A stretch of DNA of 64,000 nt, taken from positions 1-64,000 of the forward strand of contig JBBILQ010000006.1 in the NCBI GenBank assembly GCA_037444845.1, in the 5' to 3' direction. A program made the position numbers and the translations under genes. Positions 36,150-43,813 of this stretch are shown piece after piece. Below the pieces are notes generated by a model. The model did no database searches and was not told the origin of the DNA. It saw nothing but the letters and a program-made list of their open reading frames with translations. The stretch comes from JARYMI01 sp037444845. GTDB taxonomy: Bacteria > Acidobacteriota > Aminicenantia > Aminicenantales > UBA8522. How positions within the stretch are numbered: the stretch's first letter is position 1; every line of letters starts with the position of its first letter.

Positions 36150-38618
36150 TCAAGTAAAGTCTATTTTCTCAGCGGCCCTGAGCATCTTCCGGCTAACCCT
36201 TACTTTCTCCTCAACCGGCGTGTCCTCTATCAAAGGCAGGAGCAGCTCCTTTATATCCTTGCGGAGAATATTATCCAACAGCTCGACGGAATAATCCAAC
36301 GACTTCCGCGTTCCTGCCAGGATGTTCTGATAAGCCCGGATAACGTCTTCCTGCGGTAGGATGAGCCCGAGGAGCTCGAAGACGTGCTTCATGGCCCGGC
36401 TGAGATTATTCTCCAAGTCTTTGGCCAGGATTTCCTTTTTTCTGTCGGCCCTGAGTTCCTGAATCTGGAGAAGGAGCAGGTAGCACTTTTTGATAAGAGA
36501 GACAACTTTGGTCAGGACGATTTTTTCCTGAAAAACAAGCCCAGGGCTGTTTGAGCGCATCCAACGGGAAGCGTCGATGAGTTCGGCCTCGACCGCCGGG
36601 TCCTCCTTTTTTAGCTCCAAGACCAGCATGTCCGCAGCTCGCTGCGCTTGCACCCGGGCAAGGATATCCGGGATGGCCTTGCGCGTCCCGAGGTTCTCCG
36701 AAGGATCAGCTAACGAGTCGTGAAGAGTCCCCGCGATCGTGTCGCCATAGGCAACGAGAGCCTGTTTAGCCGCCTCTTGCGTGGCTGCCCGGCTCAGAAG
36801 GTTTATCAAAAGCGGGACAAATTCTCGTCGCCGGAGCCGTCCGGCGCTTTCCGCTGCATACCGCACGACCTCGGCTGATTCATCCTTGAGAAGCTTTGTT
36901 AGTTCCCGGACGAGGGGCGACCGCGGAGCCATCATTCCCATGACCTTTGCTGCTTCCATCCTGGCGACCTCGGCTTCTTCCCCTTCTCCTCGCGCAGCCT
37001 TCTCAATCTGTTTTTTCATCAGTTCTTGATAGACATCCAGAGACATGATTTCCCGAACCTGCGCATCCACGGTCTCTGGCTCCAGCGAATCGTCTATTTC
37101 AGGGAGAAGGCCTTCTCCCTCGACATCCAGGAGAGAATCCATCGAGCGGGCCTTGAGTTCATTGCTCTTGTAAGCGATAAGCCTCTTCAATTCCGGGCTA
37201 AGCTTCTCTTTCTTGATCAAGTCAAAAAGGTTCATCGCATACAGGACAGAGCTTCTCTCCCTGCTCTGGAGGGTGTCGAAGACCAGCTTGGTCATGTCGA
37301 CGTCGATCTTTTCTGTGACCAATCTGTCAGCGTCCTGCCATTTGATCTGCAGATTCCTTTTAACGATGCCGACATACTCGCTTGTTATGCGAATATTCAA
37401 AGCCATCCAGATGATAATGAGAACGATCGCCAGCAGGCTGACTTCCTTTGGGCTGAGCTCAAGAAAAGGCGAAATAGCGATCAGCAGAAGGCCGGTCAGA
37501 CCGTCGGCGAATTTGTTCAGGAACATATCGACAAAAACTTTGGCTCTATATTTAATATTTTGAGGAAGAGGAATGTAGAGGAGCTCTCTCACCGACTGGC
37601 TCAGGGAATGGGCCAGGCTTTTATCAGCTCCTCTCATATAAATAACCCAGATAAGCAGAGCGCCCGCCGGGATAAAATAAACAGCCATAGAGCCGACGAG
37701 CAAGAAGACGGGCGGAATGAGCAGGGCGATCCGCATGCCAAAGTTCTTGAGGATTCGCGTCGTCATAAGGGCGGCCAAAAGGTAAGAAAAAACGAGCAAC
37801 CCCAGGTTAAAACAGGCGAAAAAGGATGTCGTCGCATTCTTGTCTGGGAAAAAGGCCTTGCCCAGGGCCTTGAACTGAAAATCCACCAAGTTGGAGATGA
37901 CGATCGCTACGATCATCATTCCGCTCAAATAAAGCATATAGCGGTTCTCTCTTAGAAGCGCAAAACTGCTGATGAGTCCAGGCTTCTCCTCCTTTCGGCG
38001 GCCAGGCTTGCCTTCAGCCTCCTCCCCGTCTTCCCGGGAAGAGTTCCCCCGCACAAAAAAGACGATCAGGGCGCAAACGAGGAGAATGGCCGGACAAATC
38101 AAGATGAGGTTTTCTGTCTCCAGCCCGGCCGGCCGAAAATATGCAATGAGAGAACCCCCGACGCCGCCCAGGATCCCGCCGCTAACCAGGAATCCTATGC
38201 GTCTTTTGGCTTCCCTGGGGCTAAAGAGGTCGTTGACCATGATCCAGAATTGCGTGATCGTCGTCACTAACAGGATGTCGGCCCAGGACCAGAAGAGAAG
38301 AAAAATCCAGGGCCAAGGCGAAGGCTTGTGGATCAAAGCCCAGAAAACAAAACTCGTCAAGATAAAAAACCAGAGCGTGGCGGAAACATAAGACGGCCGG
38401 TGAACGCGCTGGACCAGCCTTGAGTTTGCGGCCACGGCCAGCCCCATCAAGATCGCCGTGAGCAGGAAGGCGTATGGAAGCTTAGCCTTGCCGAGAGCAT
38501 CCATGAAAAGCGACTCTTTGGCCGGCTTAACGACATAGATGGAGAGAGTGGCCAGGAAAAAGTAGGCAAACATGAGGCGAGAGAGGCGGCTCTCGGCAGG
38601 CCTCAGGTTGTTCTTCAT
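36150..38618 (-). CDS. NTT-type nucleotide translocase fused to HEAT-like repeats (second copy)
   Basis: This protein has about 822 residues. The first 430 have 11-12 hydrophobic segments and NTT hallmarks: IYVVKPAKESLFMDAL, FWIMVNDLFSPREAKRRIGF and SLSQSVRELLYIPLPQN. The second half is soluble and helical, with HEAT-like repeats (VRELTKLLKDESAEVVRYAAESAGRL) that usually bind partner proteins. NTT proteins exchange ATP/ADP or other nucleotides; substrate here is unproven. The start at 38618 is chosen because it overlaps the stop of the first copy as ATGA; the longer frame adds a basic tail. It closely resembles the upstream gene, a tandem duplication. Confidence 0.85.
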   Translation of the reverse strand: MKNNLRPAESRLSRLMFAYFFLATLSIYVVKPAKESLFMDALGKAKLPYAFLLTAILMGLAVAANSRLVQRVHRPSYVSATLWFFILTSFVFWALIHKPSPWPWIFLLFWSWADILLVTTITQFWIMVNDLFSPREAKRRIGFLVSGGILGGVGGSLIAYFRPAGLETENLILICPAILLVCALIVFFVRGNSSREDGEEAEGKPGRRKEEKPGLISSFALLRENRYMLYLSGMMIVAIVISNLVDFQFKALGKAFFPDKNATTSFFACFNLGLLVFSYLLAALMTTRILKNFGMRIALLIPPVFLLVGSMAVYFIPAGALLIWVIYMRGADKSLAHSLSQSVRELLYIPLPQNIKYRAKVFVDMFLNKFADGLTGLLLIAISPFLELSPKEVSLLAIVLIIIWMALNIRITSEYVGIVKRNLQIKWQDADRLVTEKIDVDMTKLVFDTLQSRERSSVLYAMNLFDLIKKEKLSPELKRLIAYKSNELKARSMDSLLDVEGEGLLPEIDDSLEPETVDAQVREIMSLDVYQELMKKQIEKAARGEGEEAEVARMEAAKVMGMMAPRSPLVRELTKLLKDESAEVVRYAAESAGRLRRREFVPLLINLLSRAATQEAAKQALVAYGDTIAGTLHDSLADPSENLGTRKAIPDILARVQAQRAADMLVLELKKEDPAVEAELIDASRWMRSNSPGLVFQEKIVLTKVVSLIKKCYLLLLQIQELRADRKKEILAKDLENNLSRAMKHVFELLGLILPQEDVIRAYQNILAGTRKSLDYSVELLDNILRKDIKELLLPLIEDTPVEEKVRVSRKMLRAAEKIDFT

Positions 38619-41125
38619 TCTCTTCTTTTTCCGCCTGACAGGCTGTCCAGCAGCGCGCGGCACCGTCTGACCCTCTCCTCTGTGGGGACATCCTCAACCA
38701 CAGGAAAAATTGCTTCCCTGATATCCTTTTCTAACACATTATCCAGAAGCTCCAAGGCGTAAGCCACAGAATCTTTCGTTCCCGTCTTCAAGTTCTGATA
38801 AGCCTTGACCATATCCTGCTGGGGATAGATCAAGCCAAGAAGCTTGAAAATATTCCAGGTCAATTCTGCCCGTCGTTTTTCCTCGGAATCGGCATCTTTC
38901 TTCTCTCTCCTGGCTTCCTGCTCCGGTGCTCCAAGAAGGTTCTGGCAAAGAGATTTGACCTCCGTAAAAATCCTGGCTTTGATCATGCTTGGGGAAAAGC
39001 GGACGTGCGGGTCTTCAGTCCTAATCTTTTCCAGGGCATCGATAATTGCAGCGGCCAGCTCGCTCTCGGCACCGCCCAGCTCCCAGCTCAAGAAATCGGC
39101 TGCCTCCTGTGTCCCAATCCTGGCCAAGATGCCGGGAACGGCGCGGCGAACTTCAGGGTCCTCAGTTTGATCGGCCAGGTAATCCGTCAGGGTCCCGGTG
39201 ATTATAGGGCCGAACCTGACCAGGGCATTGGACGCATCCTCCCGCAAGACTGGATTCTTGAGCTTGCTGATAAGACTCGGGATATCCTCTTTCCGTTTGA
39301 GACGGCCGGCGCTTTCCATGGCGTACCGGCTGACCTCAACCGAATCGTCTTCAAGAAGGTCGGCGAGTTTCTCGGCCGCGGGCGCCCGGCTATCCATCAG
39401 GCCGATGGCCTTGGCCGCTTCCATGCGAGCGATTGTTGACGCCTCGCTTCTGTCCTCGAGAGTTTTTTCGATGTGGCTTTTCACGACCTCCTGGTAAACA
39501 TCCAAGGCCATGATCTCGGCAACTTCTTTTTTGAGAACGTCTTCGCTTAACTCATCCTGGCTGGCCGGCCCAAGGCCTATCTCGGCCTGCTCGATAAGCG
39601 TTCCCAGAGAAGAGACACGGACTTCGTCCTCTTTATAAGAGATGAGTTTCTTGACTTCAGGCGTCAGCTTATCCTGCTTGATCATGTCAAAAAGATGCAT
39701 GGCATAGAGGACAGAGCTGCGGTTTTTGCTCTCCACAGTGTCGAAGACCAATCTGGTGAAATCGACATCCATCTTCTCGGCGACAAGCTTGTCTCCTCGC
39801 TCCCACTTCAACTCCAGCTTCTCCTTGACGAGGTTGGCATATTCTCGGCTTCCCCGCAGGTTGAGGTAGATCCAGATAGCGATAAATCCAATAACTGCCA
39901 GGCTGATTGCCCTGATCGCCGTCGTTTTGGGAAAAGAAGCGAGAAGGAGCCACAGGAGCACGGCCCCCAGGCCTTTGGCGAACCTGTTGACGAACATGTC
40001 GATAAAGATCTTCGACTTGAATTTCTGTTCTGGAGAGATCGGAATATAGAGGAGCTCCCGGACGGACTGATTCAGCGAGTAAGCCAGGCTCTTGTCGCTC
40101 GCCTTGATCAGGATCGCCGGCAGAATGCTGGCATAGGCGATGGTCCCGATTCCGGCTGCGCAGAAGAGGAGGATGACGGGATAGAACAGGAGTGTCATCC
40201 GAATGCCGAAGCGCCGAATAATAGGAGAGGTTAAAAAAAGCTGGAAAAGAAACGCAAAGGCCATGGCCCCGGCGTTGAAATAGCCGAAAAAGGAAGCGAG
40301 CGAGCTTCCTCCTGCAACTCTGTTGTCGACAACGCTGTTGAATTGCCAATCGATGAGCGTGGAGACGATGAGAGTGACTAACATGATTCCGGCCAGGAGC
40401 TTGAGATAGACGCTCTTCCGGGTTGTTTCCAGCGCGTCCCGAAAACCTACTTTAGGTGTCGGCCCCGGTCTTTCCTTCTGCCATCTTTCCTCAACTTCCT
40501 CAGCCAATTGCCCCTTCTTCTGCAAGTTGAAAATCCGAAGAACAGCCAGGACGGCGATCGAGAGTATAACCGCGGCGATAAGAAGGAGAACACCAAAAGC
40601 TTTTGTCCTCGCGAGACTTCCCACCAGGAGGCTGCCGAGGATCGCTCCAAGCTGGCCGCCGCTGCCGATAAACCCGATCAAACGCTTGGCTTCGCGCGGG
40701 TTAAAAACATCGTTGACTAACATCCAGAATTGGGTCACAAGAACAACGGCGAAAATATTGGCCCAGACCCAGAAACCGACAGGCACCCAGCTCCATTTCT
40801 GCTGAAAAAGCCACCAGAAAAGGCAAATGTTCAGGAAAAATAAAAGCAGGCTGGAGACAATAAGAATTTTCCTCGACAGAAGGACCTGGAGCCTGGAGTG
40901 AAAACTGACGATAAATCCCATCAGGACGGCTGTCAGAAAATAGGCCAGGGGAAGGCGCTCGTCGCCGAGCTGGTCAAGGTAGCTTTGGTTGCGGATCGGC
41001 TTGATGACGTAGTAGGGAGCTGTGATCAGGAAAAAATAGATAAAGAAGAAACAGGCGACAGCCCTCTCTCCCGGCTTGAATTCAACAACGCGGGAGAGAA
41101 AAGGACGCCGCCGGCTTCTCGCCAT
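38615..41125 (-). CDS. NTT-type nucleotide translocase fused to HEAT-like repeats (first copy)
   Basis: This protein has 836 residues. The membrane half includes APYYVIKPIRNQSYLDQLG with the conserved Lys-Pro-Ile-Arg, then QFWMLVNDVFNPREAKRLIG and SLNQSVRELLYIPISPEQ. The C-terminal half is helical, with HEAT-like repeats (EKLADLLEDDSVEVSRYAMESAGRLKRKEDI) and a lysine/glutamate-rich insert near the end. It lies 8 bases after the STAS gene and overlaps the second NTT by 4 bases, so the STAS protein and both translocases are made together. The HEAT part may receive the regulator. Confidence 0.87.
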   Translation of the reverse strand: MARSRRRPFLSRVVEFKPGERAVACFFFIYFFLITAPYYVIKPIRNQSYLDQLGDERLPLAYFLTAVLMGFIVSFHSRLQVLLSRKILIVSSLLLFFLNICLFWWLFQQKWSWVPVGFWVWANIFAVVLVTQFWMLVNDVFNPREAKRLIGFIGSGGQLGAILGSLLVGSLARTKAFGVLLLIAAVILSIAVLAVLRIFNLQKKGQLAEEVEERWQKERPGPTPKVGFRDALETTRKSVYLKLLAGIMLVTLIVSTLIDWQFNSVVDNRVAGGSSLASFFGYFNAGAMAFAFLFQLFLTSPIIRRFGIRMTLLFYPVILLFCAAGIGTIAYASILPAILIKASDKSLAYSLNQSVRELLYIPISPEQKFKSKIFIDMFVNRFAKGLGAVLLWLLLASFPKTTAIRAISLAVIGFIAIWIYLNLRGSREYANLVKEKLELKWERGDKLVAEKMDVDFTRLVFDTVESKNRSSVLYAMHLFDMIKQDKLTPEVKKLISYKEDEVRVSSLGTLIEQAEIGLGPASQDELSEDVLKKEVAEIMALDVYQEVVKSHIEKTLEDRSEASTIARMEAAKAIGLMDSRAPAAEKLADLLEDDSVEVSRYAMESAGRLKRKEDIPSLISKLKNPVLREDASNALVRFGPIITGTLTDYLADQTEDPEVRRAVPGILARIGTQEAADFLSWELGGAESELAAAIIDALEKIRTEDPHVRFSPSMIKARIFTEVKSLCQNLLGAPEQEARREKKDADSEEKRRAELTWNIFKLLGLIYPQQDMVKAYQNLKTGTKDSVAYALELLDNVLEKDIREAIFPVVEDVPTEERVRRCRALLDSLSGGKRRE

Positions 41126-41133
41126 CGAAGAAT

Positions 41134-41478
41134 TCAGAAAAAGCTCTTCATCGCCGCTTCCTCATCCTCAAAAATATCCAGGACTTTGGTCAGCATGGTC
41201 ACCTGGAAGATGAGGTAAAGCTTTTTGGAAATCCTAACGAGCTTAAGTTTGCCTCCCAGGTTGTGCGTGGAAATGTAGCTGGCCAGGATTTCTCCGACGC
41301 CGAAGCTGTCGATGAACTCGACCCGGTCAAAGTTGAGGAGGATCTTCCTGCGCCCTGAATCCAGTTGCTCCTTGACTAATTGGTGAAGAGTGACGTCCGT
41401 GATATCCGACCTCTTGATCTCGCCCTCGATATCAAAAATGACGATGTCGTTTTTAAACCGTGGTTGAATTTTCATCAT
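41134..41478 (-). CDS. STAS-domain anti-sigma-factor-antagonist-like protein
   Basis: This protein of 114 residues is a single STAS domain: NDIVIFDIEGEIKRSDITDV, then ILLNFDRVEFIDSFGVGEILAS, where the Ser in IDSFG is the usual phosphorylation site. LKLVRISKKLYLIFQVTML follows. In Bacillus-type partner switching the phosphorylated form is inactive and a PP2C phosphatase restores it. The matching phosphatase is at the far end of the same cluster (34430-36106), and an RsbW-like kinase lies at 52733-53149. It is the first gene of the operon after the 41540-41568 promoter. Confidence 0.88.
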   Translation of the reverse strand: MMKIQPRFKNDIVIFDIEGEIKRSDITDVTLHQLVKEQLDSGRRKILLNFDRVEFIDSFGVGEILASYISTHNLGGKLKLVRISKKLYLIFQVTMLTKVLDIFEDEEAAMKSFF

Positions 41479-41539
41479 CCTTCGTCCTCGATCTCAAAAT
41501 AACTAAGGTCATTCCCCGTCTCTCAGGCCTTCTCATTAG

Positions 41540-41568
41540 TTAGTATCAGAAGGCCAAAGCAAAGTCAA
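41540..41568 (-). promoter_or_regulatory. Sigma70 promoter of the STAS-NTT-NTT operon
   Basis: On the minus strand: TTGACT, 17 bases, TACTAA. The leader to the STAS start is about 55 bases and ends CGAAGG. It is back to back with the rpoD promoter region. Confidence 0.65.
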
Positions 41569-41589
41569 CTTCAGGCAAGCAATAGCGAA

Positions 41590-41618
41590 TTGATTTTTGC
41601 CCAAGAATCTGGGAGAAT
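41590..41618 (+). promoter_or_regulatory. Candidate promoter of rpoD
   Basis: TTGATT, 17 bases, GAGAAT. The -10 box is weak in its first base. A leader of about 55 bases leads to the ATG at 41679. Confidence 0.45.
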
Positions 41619-41678
41619 AAAAACACAGATCAGCCCTGATGGAGGGCCTGCTAAAGAAGATGAGGTTTGCCTAAAAGC

Positions 41679-43223
41679 ATGAAACGCGGCCATCTTCCGT
41701 TTGACCTTAAAGACCAAAAATTTAGGGAAGCGCACGAGTTTGAGGACGACCTGGAAAAGCTTTCTGACATCTTGGGCAGAAGGGCCAAATTCATCATCAA
41801 ACCACACGGCCGCAAGAGTGAAGTCCTGCCATCAGAAGAGCTTGGGATAACATCTGATCCTGTCAAACTCTACCTGAGAGATATGGGCAGCATTTCGCTG
41901 CTGAAGCGGGAAGGCGAGATCGCTCTGGCCAGGGAGATTGAAAAAGGCCAAAAGGTTATTTTCAAAGCGCTGGCCAGGACACGCCTGTTGCTGAAGGAAA
42001 TGCTGTCTTTGGAGGAAACAATCAAAGAAGACCTCCAGGCGCTGCCGGAAATCTTTGATTGCGGGGAAGACGTTGATGAAGACAAGCTGGAGAGAAAGCG
42101 AGAATCCGTCCTGAAAACCTTTCAGAAAATAAGAGAGCTCTACGCAAAGCTCGAAAAAGTCCCCCTGCGCAAGAAATTCTCTCTTGCCCGCGGCCGGCCC
42201 GTGGTCAGAATGATCCGCCTGTTTAGAGGGCTCAGCGTCAGCCCGGCCCACTGGGAAAGAATCATCAACAACCTTTACATCAAGCTCCAGGTGACGTGCG
42301 AGCTGGCAGAAACCAAGGAAGAACTCCTCCTTTCCCTGCGCCGGATCAGAGATCAGGAGAAGAAGACCGAATTAAGAAAGAAGATCGCCGAGATCAACAG
42401 GCGGCTGAAAAGAAGCCACGAAGAATCCGGCGTGACCTGTGAGCAGTCCAGAGAGGTCCTCCGCCGGATCAGCCTGGGCAAGCAGACGAGCGACCGCGCC
42501 AAGAAAGACCTGGTGGAAGCCAACTTGAGGCTGGTCGTCTCGATCGCCAAGAAATACACGCACCGCGGCCTCGGCTTTCTGGACCTGATCCAGGAAGGGA
42601 ATATCGGGCTGATGCGGGCCGTCGAAAAGTTCGATTACCGCAGGGGATACAAGTTTTCGACCTACGCCACCTGGTGGATCAAGCAGGCCATCACCCGGTC
42701 CATCGCCGACCAGGCGCGAACCATCCGGATTCCGGTGCACATGGTTGAAACGATCAACCGGATCAAGAAAATCGCCCAGGCCTTCGTCCAGGACAAGGGC
42801 CGCGAACCAACTCATGAAGAGCTGGCCCGGAAAATGGGGCTCTCCTTGGCCAAAATCAGAGAGATTATCAAAGTCGCCCAGGAATCCGTCTCGCTCGACG
42901 CGCCAGTGGGCGATGAGGAAGAGAGCCGGCTGGGGGAGTTCATCGAAGACAAGGCCAGCCCCTCTCCCGAAGACACGGCTATTCACCGCAGCCTGAGAGA
43001 GCAGATCGAGCTGGCCCTGGACAGCCTGACCGAAAGAGAGGCCGAGGTCTTGAAGCTCCGCTTCGGGCTGATGGACGGAAAAGAACATACCTTGGAGGAA
43101 GTAGGCGATATCTTCAAGGTGACGCGTGAAAGAATCCGCCAGATTGAGGCCAAAGCCCTGAGGAAACTCGAAAGCCTGGGCAAGACGGGCAAGCTCAGGT
43201 CGTTCCTCTCGGAACGTCAGTGA
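41679..43223 (+). CDS. rpoD: Primary sigma factor (sigma70, RpoD-like)
   Basis: This protein of 514 residues has region 1.2 (DPVKLYLRDMGSISLL), a non-conserved insert, and region 2 (EANLRLVVSIAKKYTHRGLG, DLIQEGNIGLMRAVEKFDY, FSTYATWWIKQAITRSI). Region 3 (RIPVHMVETINRIKK) and region 4 with the -35-binding helix (TLEEVGDIFKVTRERIRQIE) follow. It is shorter than E. coli RpoD, mainly in region 1.1 and the insert. Complete regions 2.4 and 4.2 agree with the TTGACA/TATAAT promoters seen all over the window. The ATG at 41679 is chosen; a TTG at 41667 sits too close to the GAGG. Confidence 0.92.
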   Translation: MKRGHLPFDLKDQKFREAHEFEDDLEKLSDILGRRAKFIIKPHGRKSEVLPSEELGITSDPVKLYLRDMGSISLLKREGEIALAREIEKGQKVIFKALARTRLLLKEMLSLEETIKEDLQALPEIFDCGEDVDEDKLERKRESVLKTFQKIRELYAKLEKVPLRKKFSLARGRPVVRMIRLFRGLSVSPAHWERIINNLYIKLQVTCELAETKEELLLSLRRIRDQEKKTELRKKIAEINRRLKRSHEESGVTCEQSREVLRRISLGKQTSDRAKKDLVEANLRLVVSIAKKYTHRGLGFLDLIQEGNIGLMRAVEKFDYRRGYKFSTYATWWIKQAITRSIADQARTIRIPVHMVETINRIKKIAQAFVQDKGREPTHEELARKMGLSLAKIREIIKVAQESVSLDAPVGDEEESRLGEFIEDKASPSPEDTAIHRSLREQIELALDSLTEREAEVLKLRFGLMDGKEHTLEEVGDIFKVTRERIRQIEAKALRKLESLGKTGKLRSFLSERQ

Positions 43224-43253
43224 GCCTTTTCTCAACGGCCTCTAAAGGCTTTT
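43223..43253 (+). terminator. Possible rpoD terminator
   Basis: AGCCTTT and AAAGGCT can pair over a 14-base loop, followed by TTTG. The hairpin begins at the rpoD stop codon and spans the stop of the convergent monooxygenase-like gene, so it could serve both. The T-run is short. Confidence 0.4.
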
Positions 43254-43546
43254 GCATACGAGGCGGCGACTTCATAGCCCTCGCGGATGGGCGGCGTTTG
43301 CATGAGGTCGATGAACTTGATCAGTTGCTCCTGATAATAGCGGTTCTGCTCGTTGGCCAGCGCATCTTCTTCAGACTTCCAGAAGGTGACGGAAATGCCT
43401 TTGCCCGTTTTCCGGTCTGAGAGAAGATAGGCCGCCGCAAAACCCTTCTGTTTTCTGGCAGCCGGGATTACGGTTTTTTTGTAGATGGCAATCGCCTCAT
43501 CGACTTTGTCCTGCCTGACGTTTAACGTCGTAAGTCGCGCAAACAT
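43232..43546 (-). CDS. Antibiotic biosynthesis monooxygenase (ABM)-like dimeric alpha-beta protein
   Basis: This protein of 104 residues fits the ABM ferredoxin-like fold: MFARLTTLNVRQDKVDEAIA, VIPAARKQKGFAAAYLLSDR, then GISVTFWKSEEDALANEQN. Such proteins are small dimers that may be monooxygenases, haem-degrading enzymes or ligand sensors. The ATG at 43546 is chosen because AAGGAGG lies upstream; the longer frame covers that site. Function cannot be fixed. Confidence 0.65.
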   Translation of the reverse strand: MFARLTTLNVRQDKVDEAIAIYKKTVIPAARKQKGFAAAYLLSDRKTGKGISVTFWKSEEDALANEQNRYYQEQLIKFIDLMQTPPIREGYEVAASYAKAFRGR

Positions 43547-43599
43547 TGTCCGGCCCTCCTTTTTCCCTGCGTCTCTGCTTTCGGCCAAAGGATATCAAT

Positions 43600-43759
43600 T
43601 AGCCTGGACTATTCACGAAATGAAAGGAAAAAATCCCCTCTCCCCATGTGGGAGAGGGTCGGGGTGAGGGGGATCATTCAAAGATTCCCCCTCCCCTCTA
43701 TCCCCTCCCCCCAGGGGAGGGGCCTGCTTTCTGGCATAATTTGTGAATAGGGCAGATTA
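43600..43759 (+). repeat. Palindromic MITE/REP-like element, copy 4
   Basis: It begins TAGCCTG-GA-CTATTCAC and ends GTGAATAG-GG-CAGATTA. It is the full-length version: both G/C hairpins and the CTCTATCCCCTCC stretch missing from copy 2. The right arm (TGCTTTCTGGCATAATTTG) is shared with copy 2. It lies between the ABM-like gene and the S9 peptidase gene, both on the minus strand. Confidence 0.9.
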
Positions 43760-43813
43760 GCCAATGAACAGTCAATACTGCAGGCAATGAGAAGAAAAGC
43801 CGGGGCGCGGCTT

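Noticed and set aside
35258..36157. Plus-strand open frame of 299 codons opposite the FHA-GAF-PP2C gene
   Set aside because: Its composition is that of an antisense reading; the other strand has three well-defined domains.
37026..37955. Plus-strand open frame of 309 codons opposite the second NTT-HEAT gene
   Set aside because: Antisense to a conserved membrane/HEAT protein, with Gln/Asp/His-rich composition typical of such shadows.
34430..41478. Prophage or integrative element because of the large operon and repeats nearby
   Set aside because: No integrase, phage structural gene, tRNA attachment site or composition break is visible around it.
42372..43235. Minus-strand open frame of 287 codons opposite rpoD
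   Set aside because: It is a mirror of the highly conserved sigma factor regions 2-4 and has no independent features.
1..43759. Possible CRISPR array suggested by repeated palindromes
   Set aside because: The four copies are 5-25 kb apart, about 150 bases long and have no regular spacers or cas genes; they are dispersed mobile elements.
43223..43760. Whole intergenic hairpin region as a riboswitch
   Set aside because: The structured parts are explained by a short terminator hairpin and repeat copy 4; no known riboswitch core is seen.
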